A stretch of DNA of 64,000 bases. It comes from Pelagicoccus enzymogenes. Lineage in GTDB: Bacteria; Verrucomicrobiota; Verrucomicrobiia; Opitutales; Opitutaceae. The stretch spans positions 426,488 through 490,487 of the forward strand of contig NZ_JACYFG010000002.1 of the NCBI RefSeq assembly GCF_014803405.1, in the 5' to 3' direction. Shown in pieces: positions 7,872 to 16,659 of this stretch (its first letter is position 1; every line of letters begins with the position of its first letter). A model generated the notes under the pieces. That model saw only the letters and a list, made by a program, of their open reading frames with translations, had not been told where the DNA came from and did no database searches. The position numbers were made by a program, and so were the translations under genes.

Positions 7872-9599
7872 CTACAATAGCAGGCCACTGATCTCTGCGA
7901 ACCACTGCTTGCGCAGGGCTGCGTCCAGCTTGCGATCCGTACGCAATTCTAGGACGCGTACCCCCTCCGATGGCTCGGCTAGTTTTTCCTCCAGCTTCGG
8001 CCAGCTCCCAATCAACTCGTAATCGATTCCGTAGGTCTTCGACCAATTCGAGAAATCGACTCGTTGGTCCGTACCGTAATGCTTTTCGAATACATCGTCG
8101 AATTTCGAGACGGGAAGCATCTCAAAAATGCCGCCTCCGGAGTTGTTCACTAGAAGGATCGTCAAACTCCCCTTCAACTCCTTAGCGATCAGGGCGCCAT
8201 TGGTGTCGTGCAACAAGGCCAAGTCGCCCGTAAGCAGGAAAGTCCGCTCTGCCTCGTGGGCCACGCCGAGGGCCGTCGACAAAATACCGTCAATGCCATT
8301 GGCTCCCCGCGAGCTAAAAACAGAGACCCCCAAATTGCTGCGTCCGAAATAAAACTCCATGTCTCGCGGCGGCATGCTGTTCGAAACGCAAAGCGAACTT
8401 CCCTCCGGCAGCAGCTTCGCAAGGGTCCACGCGAGCTTGCCTTCGAAAAGCGAATCCGTGGCCGCGAAGCGCGACTCGAACTCTGCCGCGACCTGAAGGT
8501 CCAGGTCCAGCCAACGATTCGCATAGTCAGCCGCATTGCCATCGCTCACCGGGACGCCTCCAAACTCAAAGTCCGCGAAAACCTGGGTCGCACGGGAATG
8601 GGTTGCATCCAGATTGACAGGACGATCGTGCAAGATCGTCATCGCGACATCCAATCCGCTTAACCAATTGCGCAAGCTTTTGCTGGTAGGCAGCGAGCCA
8701 ATCACGATCACGTGCTCGGGAATCAGCTCGATCGCTAACTCACCATTTCTCAAGATCGATTCGTATCCACAAATCAAAGACTCGAAAAAATTCGCATGCG
8801 AACGGATCGGGTTCAAAGCATCCGAAATCAGCGGCCAACCTAGGCGATGGGCAAACGAAGCCACGTTTTCGCACCAAGTGTCTTCGTTGACCGGCGATAC
8901 CGCTCCCACCACGATCATGCCCTTGCGCAAGCTGGAGATCGAATCCGGCAGCTCCGCCTGCAAGAGCGGCAGGCCGTCGGTCGGCTCGAGGTGGTCGAAG
9001 AAGGCGCCGAAGGCACTCGGCTCGATCGGAGAGCTAAACCCTTCTTGCTCCAGGGGAATGAGAGGATCCCGAAACGGCACGTTCACGTGGACCGGCCCGC
9101 GATGCAGCACCGACGCAAAGTCCGCGCAATGGGAAACCGTCTGCCTCAAGTAGCGAAGCAAGCCCAAGTTCGCTTCTGGAACTGCGAGCTCCACTTCCTT
9201 GCGCACGTAGCGAGAGAAGAACTTTCGTTGGTCGATCGTCTGTCCCGCAGAACAGTCTTGCAGCTCTGGAGGTCGATCCGCAGTCAACAGCAAAAGGGGC
9301 ACACCGCTCTCGCTGGCTTCTACCACTGCAGGGAAAAAGTTGGCTACCGCGGATCCAGACGTGCAGAGCAAGACCACAGGCTTGCCCGAACGCTTCGCAA
9401 TTCCCAAAGCAAAAAAGCCTGCCGAACGCTCGTCCAAGACGGGGATAGCCTCGATCTGTTCGTGTCGAGCAAAGGCGAACGTAAGCGGCGAGCTTCGCGA
9501 GCCGGGACAAGTGATGGCGTAGGAAACGCCCTTGCGAAACAAGGTTTCCGCTATCACGTCAGCCCAAAGCTCGTTCGCGTTCGCCCAATTCTTTTCCAT
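7872..9599 (-). CDS. menD: 2-succinyl-5-enolpyruvyl-6-hydroxy-3-cyclohexene-1-carboxylate synthase
   Basis: 575 residues, ThDP-dependent. It joins isochorismate to 2-oxoglutarate-derived succinyl semialdehyde in the second committed step of menaquinone synthesis. The signature CPGSRSSPLT is at 31-40, the ThDP-activating Glu57 is in LDERSAGFFALG, followed by CTSGSA, and the C-terminal ThDP/Mg-binding region (LTGDLALLHDTNGA, then NNSGGGIF) is intact. Length is typical for MenD. The start ATG lies one base after the stop codon of the isochorismate synthase gene, so the two are co-transcribed and probably translationally coupled. Other men genes are not in the window. Confidence 0.95.
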   Translation of the reverse strand: MEKNWANANELWADVIAETLFRKGVSYAITCPGSRSSPLTFAFARHEQIEAIPVLDERSAGFFALGIAKRSGKPVVLLCTSGSAVANFFPAVVEASESGVPLLLLTADRPPELQDCSAGQTIDQRKFFSRYVRKEVELAVPEANLGLLRYLRQTVSHCADFASVLHRGPVHVNVPFRDPLIPLEQEGFSSPIEPSAFGAFFDHLEPTDGLPLLQAELPDSISSLRKGMIVVGAVSPVNEDTWCENVASFAHRLGWPLISDALNPIRSHANFFESLICGYESILRNGELAIELIPEHVIVIGSLPTSKSLRNWLSGLDVAMTILHDRPVNLDATHSRATQVFADFEFGGVPVSDGNAADYANRWLDLDLQVAAEFESRFAATDSLFEGKLAWTLAKLLPEGSSLCVSNSMPPRDMEFYFGRSNLGVSVFSSRGANGIDGILSTALGVAHEAERTFLLTGDLALLHDTNGALIAKELKGSLTILLVNNSGGGIFEMLPVSKFDDVFEKHYGTDQRVDFSNWSKTYGIDYELIGSWPKLEEKLAEPSEGVRVLELRTDRKLDAALRKQWFAEISGLLL

Positions 9600-9600
9600 A

Positions 9601-11025
9601 TCAGAGGAGGTTTTCCTTTAGGGCCTGAAATTTGAGGTTGGTCTCGAGATGCTCGCGGGCCGGTACCGACCCCTTGACCACGCCAACCCCCGCATAGAGC
9701 CGCGCTTTTTCGCCATCGACCAGAGCAGAACGGATACCCACCAAAAACTCGCCTTCGCCCTTGGCGTTTATCCAGCCAATCGGGCCGGCATAGAGACCGC
9801 GTTCGAAGCATTCGTGATCCTTGATCCTAGGCACAGCAGCCTCTCTGGGCATTCCGCCTACAGCCGGAGTTGGATGCAGTTCGGCAACGAGATCCAGCAA
9901 ATGGATACCACCAGCTAGCTTGGCCTCCACATCGACGAAGAGATGTTGCACGTTTTGCAACTTCTTCAACACCGGATGGCAATCGCCTTTGGGCTCCAAA
10001 CCAAGCGATTGCAAACGCCGGCAGACCGACTCGTGAACGATCCGGTGCTCGCGGCGATCCTTCTCGCTATCCAACAGCCCCGCTCCCAGTCGAGCATCCT
10101 CGGAGGCTGTCTTGCCACGAGGAGCGGTTCCCGCTAACACGTCGACATTGACTCGCCCTTCGGCGACAGAGACAAGCCGCTCCGGGCTGGCTCCTATAAA
10201 ACTCTGCCCTTTGCCATTGGCGATAGAGAACGCGTAGCAGTCTTCGTAACGCTCCCGTAGCGTATTCAAAATTTCGAGCGGGTGGAAGGCTTGGTCAGCC
10301 TGTAGATCCAACGCGCGCGCCAAGACGATCTTCTTGAACTCGCCCTCATCGATCAGGTCGAGGGCTCGGCTGACCGCGTCCTGGAAGGCGCTCTCTCCAC
10401 CGCATTCGTCGGTCTGCAAAACCTCCAAACGACCTCGCTTGGAACGTTCGTCTTCTACCGTGTAGTCAAAGGTCCGAAACTTCGTATTTGCATTCCAAAT
10501 ACGTTTGGCGACGGCTTCAACATCGTCTCCACCGCCAATGGTCGCGTTAGCGATCGCTATGCAACGCCCCTTGCTGGACACGACTTGCCAGCGAGGCACG
10601 AAAAGAGTGGAGGAAGGAAACGGCGAAGCTTCCTCCACTTCGTCGAAAAAAGTGAACCCGCAGAAGAAATGCGGCCCGAAAAACGGCAAGCTTGGATCCC
10701 CTACCGCGATGGTATGATGCAAAACCTCCGCCATCCACTCCTTCGCATCCCCAAAGCGATGAGGGCCCGATGGCGAGAATCGGATCGCGTCTTCCGCTCC
10801 CGCTATCGCCAAGTCGTCGCGTCGACGTTCGATGTAGAAGTGCTGCTGCCGCTGTTCGTAGATCGACTCCAAGACCGCTAGCGGATCTAGGATCGACGAT
10901 TCGGCAGCAATGCTAACCAGCTGGGATCGCCCCTTTTCTACCGCTTTGAGCTGACAGCCTTGCAAGAACGCATGCAAGGCTTCGTAGCTTTTAGCTTTGC
11001 TGGGATCTAGCTGGATCGTATCCAC
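9601..11025 (-). CDS. menF: Isochorismate synthase
   Basis: 474 residues, chorismate-utilising enzyme family. It converts chorismate to isochorismate, the entry to menaquinone. The C-terminal half has the family motifs: KIVLARALDL, GASPERLV, LAGTAPRGKT, then HLFVDVEAKL, HPTPAVGGMPREAA and the final YAGVGVVKGSVPAREHLET. The tight link to menD makes MenF (quinone), rather than EntC (siderophore), the better name. It lies 16 bp downstream of metG on the same strand, so a metG-menF-menD transcription unit is likely. Confidence 0.93.
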   Translation of the reverse strand: MDTIQLDPSKAKSYEALHAFLQGCQLKAVEKGRSQLVSIAAESSILDPLAVLESIYEQRQQHFYIERRRDDLAIAGAEDAIRFSPSGPHRFGDAKEWMAEVLHHTIAVGDPSLPFFGPHFFCGFTFFDEVEEASPFPSSTLFVPRWQVVSSKGRCIAIANATIGGGDDVEAVAKRIWNANTKFRTFDYTVEDERSKRGRLEVLQTDECGGESAFQDAVSRALDLIDEGEFKKIVLARALDLQADQAFHPLEILNTLRERYEDCYAFSIANGKGQSFIGASPERLVSVAEGRVNVDVLAGTAPRGKTASEDARLGAGLLDSEKDRREHRIVHESVCRRLQSLGLEPKGDCHPVLKKLQNVQHLFVDVEAKLAGGIHLLDLVAELHPTPAVGGMPREAAVPRIKDHECFERGLYAGPIGWINAKGEGEFLVGIRSALVDGEKARLYAGVGVVKGSVPAREHLETNLKFQALKENLL

Positions 11026-11041
11026 AAAGAGGAAAACGCGC

Positions 11042-12580
11042 TTACTTCTTTTCCTGTTGCGGCTTGGGGAAGAGAATTACCTTTTCGCCAACTTTGGCGC
11101 CCGTGAGAGCATCAGACGGCTTGATACGTTCCAACCAAGACGCGTCGCTCTTGTATCCGAGAAGTTCGTACACACGAGCCGTCGTCTCCGGCATCACTGG
11201 CTCCAGCAGGCCTACCGCACGGCGGAGCGATTCTGCCATGAGAGAGAGCGCTGTTGCGCAGGTTTCCTTGTCCTTCTGGTCTTCCGACTTCGCGAGTTTC
11301 CAAGGGGAGCGTTGCTCGGCGTAGCGATTGATGGATCGAATGAAACTGAAAGCGAGTTCTAAGCCCTTGTGAAACTGGAACTCTTCGTAGAGCTCAACCA
11401 CCTTGGACTCCGTGTTGGACCAAGCCGCTTCGAGCTCCTTCTCCGGTTCCTCGTCGATCGTACGCGCCGGAAAAGTGTCGCCACAGTAGCGAGGCGTCAT
11501 GGTGAGCACGCGGTTGAGCAAGTTGCCCAAATCGTTCGCCAGATCGCTATTGTAGCGATTGGTGAAGAGTTCGTCAGAGAAATCGCTGTCCTGGCCTACG
11601 CTCATTTCGCGAATGAGGAAGTAGCGAAGCGCGTCCACGCTGTACTCCTTCACGAACTCGGAGGGTTCGATGAAATTGCCGGTGCTCTTGGACATCTTAT
11701 CGCCATTGATCGACCACCACCCGTGCACGAGAAGGCTCGAGGGAACTTCTACGCCAATCGCCTTCAGCATGATGGGCCAGTAGACGGAGTGCGGAGGCAA
11801 AAGGATGTCCTTGCCGATCACGTGGTAGTTGACCGGCCAATACTTGTCAAAGTCCGGGGTTCCGTAGCCGATCGCGCTGATGTAGTTGACCAGGGCATCG
11901 AACCAGACGTAGGTCACGTACTCCTCGTCAAAGGGAAGCGGGATGCCCCACTCCAAGCGCTCCTTGGGACGCGAAATACAGAGGTCGTTGATCGGTTCCT
12001 TGAGGAACTCCAATACCTGCTTCGCCCGGAAACGGGGGAAGATGAAATCCTCATGCGAGTTGATATGCTCGATCAGCCAGTCCTGGTACTTGCTCAGCTT
12101 GAAGAAGTAGTTGCTTTCGGTGATTTCAGTTACCTCGCCGAAGATCTCCGGCCACTTGCCGTCGACCATGTCCTTCTCTTGCAGGAATTGCTCGGCGCGA
12201 GCGCTGTAAAAGCCCTTGTACTCAGCCTTGTAGATCTCGTCGCGGTCAAACAAGTCCTGCAGGATCTTGCGTACCACGTCCTTGTGGCGCGTTTCGGTAG
12301 TGCGAATGAAGTCGTCGTTGGAAATGTTCAGGCTCGAGCAAAGCTCCTTGAACTGCTCCGCAGCCTCGTCGCAAAGCTCGATCGGCTCGATGCCACGCTT
12401 GGCGGCGGACTGCTGAACCTTTTGCCCATGTTCGTCGATTCCGGTGAGGAAATAAACGTCATCCCCCATCAAGCGGCGGAAGCGCGCGACCACATCGGTC
12501 AGCACCTTTTCGTAGGCATGCCCGAGGTGCGGGGAGCCGTTCGCGTAGTCAATTGCGGTGGTGATGTAAAAGGACTTCAT
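11042..12580 (-). CDS. metG: Methionine--tRNA ligase
   Basis: 512 residues, class I aminoacyl-tRNA synthetase that charges tRNA-Met. The HIGH-type motif HLGH is at 18-21 and KMSKS is at 295-299; the WFDALVNYISA region is canonical. The connective-peptide segment (about 125-150, YSARAEQFLQEKDMVDGKWPEIFGEV) has none of the cysteines that bind zinc in the E. coli type, so this is a zinc-free form like those of some Gram-positive bacteria. The C-terminal tRNA-binding (EMAP-like) domain is absent, which explains the short length. It is first in a probable operon with menF and menD. Confidence 0.95.
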   Translation of the reverse strand: MKSFYITTAIDYANGSPHLGHAYEKVLTDVVARFRRLMGDDVYFLTGIDEHGQKVQQSAAKRGIEPIELCDEAAEQFKELCSSLNISNDDFIRTTETRHKDVVRKILQDLFDRDEIYKAEYKGFYSARAEQFLQEKDMVDGKWPEIFGEVTEITESNYFFKLSKYQDWLIEHINSHEDFIFPRFRAKQVLEFLKEPINDLCISRPKERLEWGIPLPFDEEYVTYVWFDALVNYISAIGYGTPDFDKYWPVNYHVIGKDILLPPHSVYWPIMLKAIGVEVPSSLLVHGWWSINGDKMSKSTGNFIEPSEFVKEYSVDALRYFLIREMSVGQDSDFSDELFTNRYNSDLANDLGNLLNRVLTMTPRYCGDTFPARTIDEEPEKELEAAWSNTESKVVELYEEFQFHKGLELAFSFIRSINRYAEQRSPWKLAKSEDQKDKETCATALSLMAESLRRAVGLLEPVMPETTARVYELLGYKSDASWLERIKPSDALTGAKVGEKVILFPKPQQEKK

Positions 12581-12835
12581 CGATCAATAGAAAGCGGGAG
12601 TGCATAAGCCTCAAGCGTTTCGGTCGCAACCTAAATAAGCGAAGCCTCTCCCAAGCCGGCCAAGCCTTCCTATTTGCCCGAGATGCGAACGGCGCTCCAC
12701 CAAGGGGAGTAAGCAATTTCTACATAAGGATTTCGCCCTAAGCCGCTATCGGCAGGTGGAGTGTATCGATCAATTCCTAGAAGAAAGTAAAAAAAAAGGG
12801 AGCGGCGGGCGATTGGCCTTCGGTCCACCTCTCGA
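12581..12835. other. Divergent promoter region between metG and the prepilin cluster
   Basis: 255 bases between divergent genes. A nine-A tract (about 12790-12798) precedes the first prepilin gene. I looked for a c-di-GMP riboswitch, which sometimes precedes pilus genes, and saw none. No clear sigma-70 promoter stands out. Confidence 0.4.
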
Positions 12836-13405
12836 ATGCACCCGATTCGCAAACGTAAACTCGTAACCCATCCTCGCTCCTTTCGCAGGCGAGACGGTTT
12901 CACCTTGGTCGAGCTAATGGTCTCGCTGGTCATCCTTAGCTTCATGGCAGTAGGCGTTCTAAGCAGCATGCTGCAGTCACGCCGCATGACCGAGGGCTCT
13001 ATCTACCAAGGCACAGCCACTACAGTAGCCCAAGGGTACATCGAACAAATGAAAAACATGGACTATCGCTTGCTGGACGAAGCGGTCATTCCCGATTTCA
13101 TGAGTCAGGGCACCCTCGATTCCCTCGCTGTTTCCCCCTTGCCCGAGGATCCCGAGACCGGAGATGCGGACACCGACCTGCTCAATTCCCGCCCCCTCGA
13201 CATCAACAACACTCCCGACGATCCCGACGATGATCTAGTGATCGACTACGTCGTTTACATCCAGGACATCACCGACTTTGCAAACGGGATCGGCAACTCC
13301 CGCCGCATTATCCTGCGCTGGAGCTATACCGCTTCCACTCCCCGAGGCCCCGTCCCCTTTACCAATACCCTCTACGCCATCCGGTCGCGAGTTCCGACCT
13401 TCTAG
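12836..13405 (+). CDS. Type IV prepilin-like protein (PilV/pseudopilin type)
   Basis: 189 residues. It begins with a basic leader (RRRD) and a prepilin peptidase site at Gly21/Phe22 in GFTLVELMVSL, with the conserved Glu at +5 (Glu26) and a hydrophobic helix to about residue 45. After cleavage and N-methylation the helix would pack in a pilus or type II secretion pseudopilus. The globular part is acidic (several Asp-Pro-Asp repeats) and has no recognised domain. The gene is first in a three-gene run; two bases separate it from the next prepilin gene. The prepilin peptidase and assembly ATPase are not in the window. Confidence 0.85.
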   Translation: MHPIRKRKLVTHPRSFRRRDGFTLVELMVSLVILSFMAVGVLSSMLQSRRMTEGSIYQGTATTVAQGYIEQMKNMDYRLLDEAVIPDFMSQGTLDSLAVSPLPEDPETGDADTDLLNSRPLDINNTPDDPDDDLVIDYVVYIQDITDFANGIGNSRRIILRWSYTASTPRGPVPFTNTLYAIRSRVPTF

Positions 13406-13407
13406 CG

Positions 13408-14034
13408 ATGCGCCAGTCGACCGCGAACTCCAACGTACGCCGGCGAGGCGGTTTCACGCTCGCCGAACTCCTCATCTCGCTCGGCGTGTTCTCCATCGTG
13501 ATGGCCATCGCCATGACCTTTCTGGTCAATGGCGCCAATTTCGCCGCCTACAACGAGGGCAAGCTGCTCATCAATCGCGACATCCGAAAATTCACCAGCG
13601 AGCTCTCGGACCACGCGACCTACTCCAACTACTTCAAAATCTTCAAGAGCTTCGAAGATCGCACGGTTGTGGACGAAGGCGGTAGCGGCGACTTTCTCGT
13701 GCTCGCATTCGTCGATCCGGCCGCGCCCTCGAAATTCACCCAACTCATCGGCTACTATCGCTCCGCAACTCCCACGACCGAGGGACCGGTGCAGAAGTTC
13801 AGCCTCAGCTTCGATCCCCCCAGCGACGAGTATCTCGAAGACCTGCTGCCTGACATCGATACTGCCGGCAGCCACCCGGAAGTGATCGAGCTCTCCAAAG
13901 GCCTGAGCGACCAGCGCCTGTTCTACAATTTCTTCAATCGCAGCATTACCGTGCAGGGCGAGATCATCCACGAAGGCAGCCTCAAGAAGCAAGCCACCAA
14001 CACCTACAACTTCACCGTTTCACCAAGAGGATAA
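13408..14034 (+). CDS. Type IV prepilin-like protein (PilW-like)
   Basis: 208 residues. The leader RRRG precedes the prepilin cleavage site at Gly15/Phe16 (GFTLAELLISLGVFSIVMAIAMTF), with Glu20 at +5. The rest is a beta-rich globular domain with no recognised catalytic motif. The gene overlaps nothing and lies 2 bp after the first prepilin gene and 4 bp before the PilX-like gene, so the three are very probably one operon of minor pilins or pseudopilins. Assignment to PilW is by position (between PilV-like and PilX-like proteins) rather than by clear domain matches. Confidence 0.82.
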   Translation: MRQSTANSNVRRRGGFTLAELLISLGVFSIVMAIAMTFLVNGANFAAYNEGKLLINRDIRKFTSELSDHATYSNYFKIFKSFEDRTVVDEGGSGDFLVLAFVDPAAPSKFTQLIGYYRSATPTTEGPVQKFSLSFDPPSDEYLEDLLPDIDTAGSHPEVIELSKGLSDQRLFYNFFNRSITVQGEIIHEGSLKKQATNTYNFTVSPRG

Positions 14035-14038
14035 AGCT

Positions 14039-16078
14039 ATGAGACAAACCCTAAGCTCTAAACGAGGCGGAGCTCTCGCCGCCACCTTCGTCATCTCGAC
14101 CGCTATGGTGCTGGTTTGCACTGGTATACTCAGCCACTCCCTTACCGAGAGGAAAATCAACGCCCGCCACGAGCTCAGGCTCATCTCTAAAAATGCGTCG
14201 GAGGCGCTCGCCGAATACGGTTTCGCCCAGCTGCGCCACAAGTTCGACACGCGTACGAACTTCACCCTTACCTCTCTCCAACCCGGCACCACTGACGCCC
14301 TCGCCCTTCCGGACCCATCGCTCTTCGGAAGCGTGCTCGACCACGAGAATTCGCAATTGGTCGGCGGCACCATACCGGACTATCCGACACAGTTGACCTT
14401 CATCGACCCCAACGATCCCGCCAACGAATTCGACCCACTGAAGGGTCAAGCCGTCTACGCCCGCAACATCGGCATCTATGCGAAAGCGGTGGTCAACGAC
14501 CCGCGAGGCGGCACCCCTATCGAAAGCTACGTCTCGCAAAAGCTGCAGGTACGCGACGCCCCACTCTTCGCCCACGCCATCTTCTACAACCTCGACCTCG
14601 AGATTTCACCCGGCCCCAAGATGGAAATCCACGGCCCCGTCCACACCAACGGAGACCTTTACCTGCAGGGAATCGATGGCGTCGACTTCCACTACCCAGT
14701 TTCCACAGCCAAAGACATGTTCTACGGCTGGGGAACCGACAAACGAGCGGCCCAAGGATCCGGCGGCGAGCGCCTGCAAAACGGACACGTCAAGTTCAAG
14801 AACCGCAGCGGACAACTTGTCTCCATGAAAGTGAACGGCAACTACATGGACTCGAACCTAGCCAACTGGCGCGAGTACGCCTCCAACCGCTGGAACGGCA
14901 ACCTGCTTACGCAAGAGCATGGCATCGAAGTATACAAGCCGGTCGCCTTCCCCAACTACCAGCCAGACGACCCCAGTACCCACGACTACGATCCCATCAA
15001 CTCTGGCCATGCCCTCATCGAACCACCGGTCGCCTCCAGCGACCCGGCTTACGATCCCGAAATCGAGAAACAAAAGCTCTCCACCAAAGCCGGCCTCTAC
15101 TTCAGCTGGGACGTGGAAACCGGCGAGGTCCGAGCTTTCGACAGAGAGCGGAACGAGTTCGACATCTCCGCCTTGCAAGGAAGCGGTTCCGACTACCTCT
15201 ACGAAATCAAGGAAAACGCGTTTCTTGACCGCCGCCGCAACAAATGGATCGACATCTTGGACTTCAACGTCGGCAAGCTGAAGCAATTGATCGAGAACAC
15301 CGACACCTCGATCCCCAGCCGCCACATCGGCAACTACGATCCCGACGTTCCCAATTCCTTCTATCATCCGGACCAAAAATGGAACGGAATCGTCTACTTC
15401 GAAACCTCGACCAGCTCCAGCAACGCCAAAGACCAAGCTCGCCTCAACTACTCTGGCATACGGCTCTGGGGCGGCGAAACCGACGTAGCCGGCCAAGGAA
15501 TCCCCAGCCGCGGCGAGGATCCGGGAATGACCTTCGTCACCAACAACGCCCTCTACGTGCGCGGACACTTCAACGCAGACGGCACGCTCCACGGAACCAC
15601 GAGCTCCTACAACAGCGCCATCGTGCCGGAAATCGGGGAAGTCCCGGTCGCTCTGTACGGAGATAGCGTCACGATCCTTTCCAACAACTGGAACGACTCT
15701 GTCACCTCGAGCAAGCCAGGAGCCAGCAGCACCGAAGTAGCCGCAGCCATCGTATCCGGACTCATCCCCTCCGACGCCGACAACAACGGAAAAAGCAGCG
15801 GAGGCGTCCACAACTTTCCCCGCTTCCTAGAAAATTGGTCGGGACGAGACCTCTACATCCGCGGATCCCTCGTCTGCCTCTACGAAAGCGAAGCGGATGA
15901 CAGCGCCTGGCAGATAAACTACTACTCGCCGCCCGGAAGAAAATGGGGATTCAGCGAACTCTTCCTGAACGGAACGTTTCCCCCAGGCACTCCACTCCTC
16001 CGCACTTACCGGCGGGTCGACTACACTGACCTGACGAAGGAAGAGTACGAAACCGCGATGCAAAACCTACCTTGGTAG
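14039..16078 (+). CDS. Large PilX-like pilus-associated protein
   Basis: 679 residues. A basic start (KRGG) precedes a single hydrophobic helix (about 11-32, ALAATFVISTAMVLVCTGIL), as in PilX minor pilins that lack a classical GFTL cleavage motif. The ectodomain contains HGPVHTNGDLYLQG (about 200), a motif I associate with polymer- or polysaccharide-like beta folds in PilX-type proteins, and a later NNALYVRGHFNADG repeat-like segment. It is much larger than typical PilX (150-200), so it may be an adhesin or cargo carried by the minor-pilin tip. Translation is probably coupled to the prepilin gene 4 bp upstream. Confidence 0.7.
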   Translation: MRQTLSSKRGGALAATFVISTAMVLVCTGILSHSLTERKINARHELRLISKNASEALAEYGFAQLRHKFDTRTNFTLTSLQPGTTDALALPDPSLFGSVLDHENSQLVGGTIPDYPTQLTFIDPNDPANEFDPLKGQAVYARNIGIYAKAVVNDPRGGTPIESYVSQKLQVRDAPLFAHAIFYNLDLEISPGPKMEIHGPVHTNGDLYLQGIDGVDFHYPVSTAKDMFYGWGTDKRAAQGSGGERLQNGHVKFKNRSGQLVSMKVNGNYMDSNLANWREYASNRWNGNLLTQEHGIEVYKPVAFPNYQPDDPSTHDYDPINSGHALIEPPVASSDPAYDPEIEKQKLSTKAGLYFSWDVETGEVRAFDRERNEFDISALQGSGSDYLYEIKENAFLDRRRNKWIDILDFNVGKLKQLIENTDTSIPSRHIGNYDPDVPNSFYHPDQKWNGIVYFETSTSSSNAKDQARLNYSGIRLWGGETDVAGQGIPSRGEDPGMTFVTNNALYVRGHFNADGTLHGTTSSYNSAIVPEIGEVPVALYGDSVTILSNNWNDSVTSSKPGASSTEVAAAIVSGLIPSDADNNGKSSGGVHNFPRFLENWSGRDLYIRGSLVCLYESEADDSAWQINYYSPPGRKWGFSELFLNGTFPPGTPLLRTYRRVDYTDLTKEEYETAMQNLPW

Positions 16079-16282
16079 ACTGGATCCAGAGCCTCCCCGA
16101 CCGCCGCCAAATAAGGGTAATCACTTAAACCTAACGTTCCACTCAGGCAGCAGACCCAAGAAGCTATCAGGGTTTGGACGAGAGGCCTCTAAGCAAAGGC
16201 AGGCTTCTTCGCCCTCGCATGATCTAGTAGTTGTAAGGCGGAAGCGTCGGGTTTCTCATAAATTAGAAAGTTGAGATAATTT

Positions 16283-16513
16283 ATGAAGCCTATCCTCACG
16301 ACAACCGCCTGTATCCTCGCTGCGACTGTCGTCTGTGCCCACATTTCAAGCAGCGACTTGGGCCTCGCCTCAGGCGAGGACACAGCCATAACGCAAAGCG
16401 CCGAATCGGGAGCTTCGATCGCCCAAGTAGGAAACTTCGATCCCTCCATGTATGGAGTTATCGGCGCAGCCGCCATGGCAGTGGTAATAGCGACGCGGCG
16501 CCAGAGAGCGTAA
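16283..16513 (+). CDS. Small secreted protein with PEP-CTERM-like C-terminal sorting tail
   Basis: 76 residues. An N-terminal signal peptide (about 1-20) and a short acidic middle are followed by a C-terminal helix and a basic end: DPSMYGVIGAAAMAVVIATRRQRA. This matches the layout of PEP-CTERM exosortase substrates (Pro-rich motif, hydrophobic helix, Arg cluster), but the Pro-Glu-Pro triplet reads Phe-Asp-Pro. Length and composition are unusual: almost the whole mature protein is linker plus sorting signal. A strong terminator follows 31 bp after the stop, so it forms its own unit. The exosortase itself is not in the window. Confidence 0.7.
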   Translation: MKPILTTTACILAATVVCAHISSSDLGLASGEDTAITQSAESGASIAQVGNFDPSMYGVIGAAAMAVVIATRRQRA

Positions 16514-16544
16514 GCACACTCTCTCGTTCGCTAATGTCTTTCTC

Positions 16545-16574
16545 GCCAATCGCTTCCTAAGCGATTGGCTTTTT
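16545..16574 (+). terminator. Rho-independent terminator
   Basis: A 10-bp perfect stem, GCCAATCGCT/AGCGATTGGC, with loop TCCTA is followed by five T residues. It ends the transcript of the small PEP-CTERM-like gene. Confidence 0.9.
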
Positions 16575-16659
16575 GTTGAACTGGGAACCCTCCGCGGGAG
16601 GCCTGCTTGTCACGCAAAAGCCGGCTGTTTGGCGACAAGGGAGCTCCCGCCAAGGCGAG

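Noticed and set aside
11369..12607. Long plus-strand open frame of 412 codons opposite metG
   Set aside because: It is the antisense shadow of metG; composition and the strong metG signature leave no room for a second gene.
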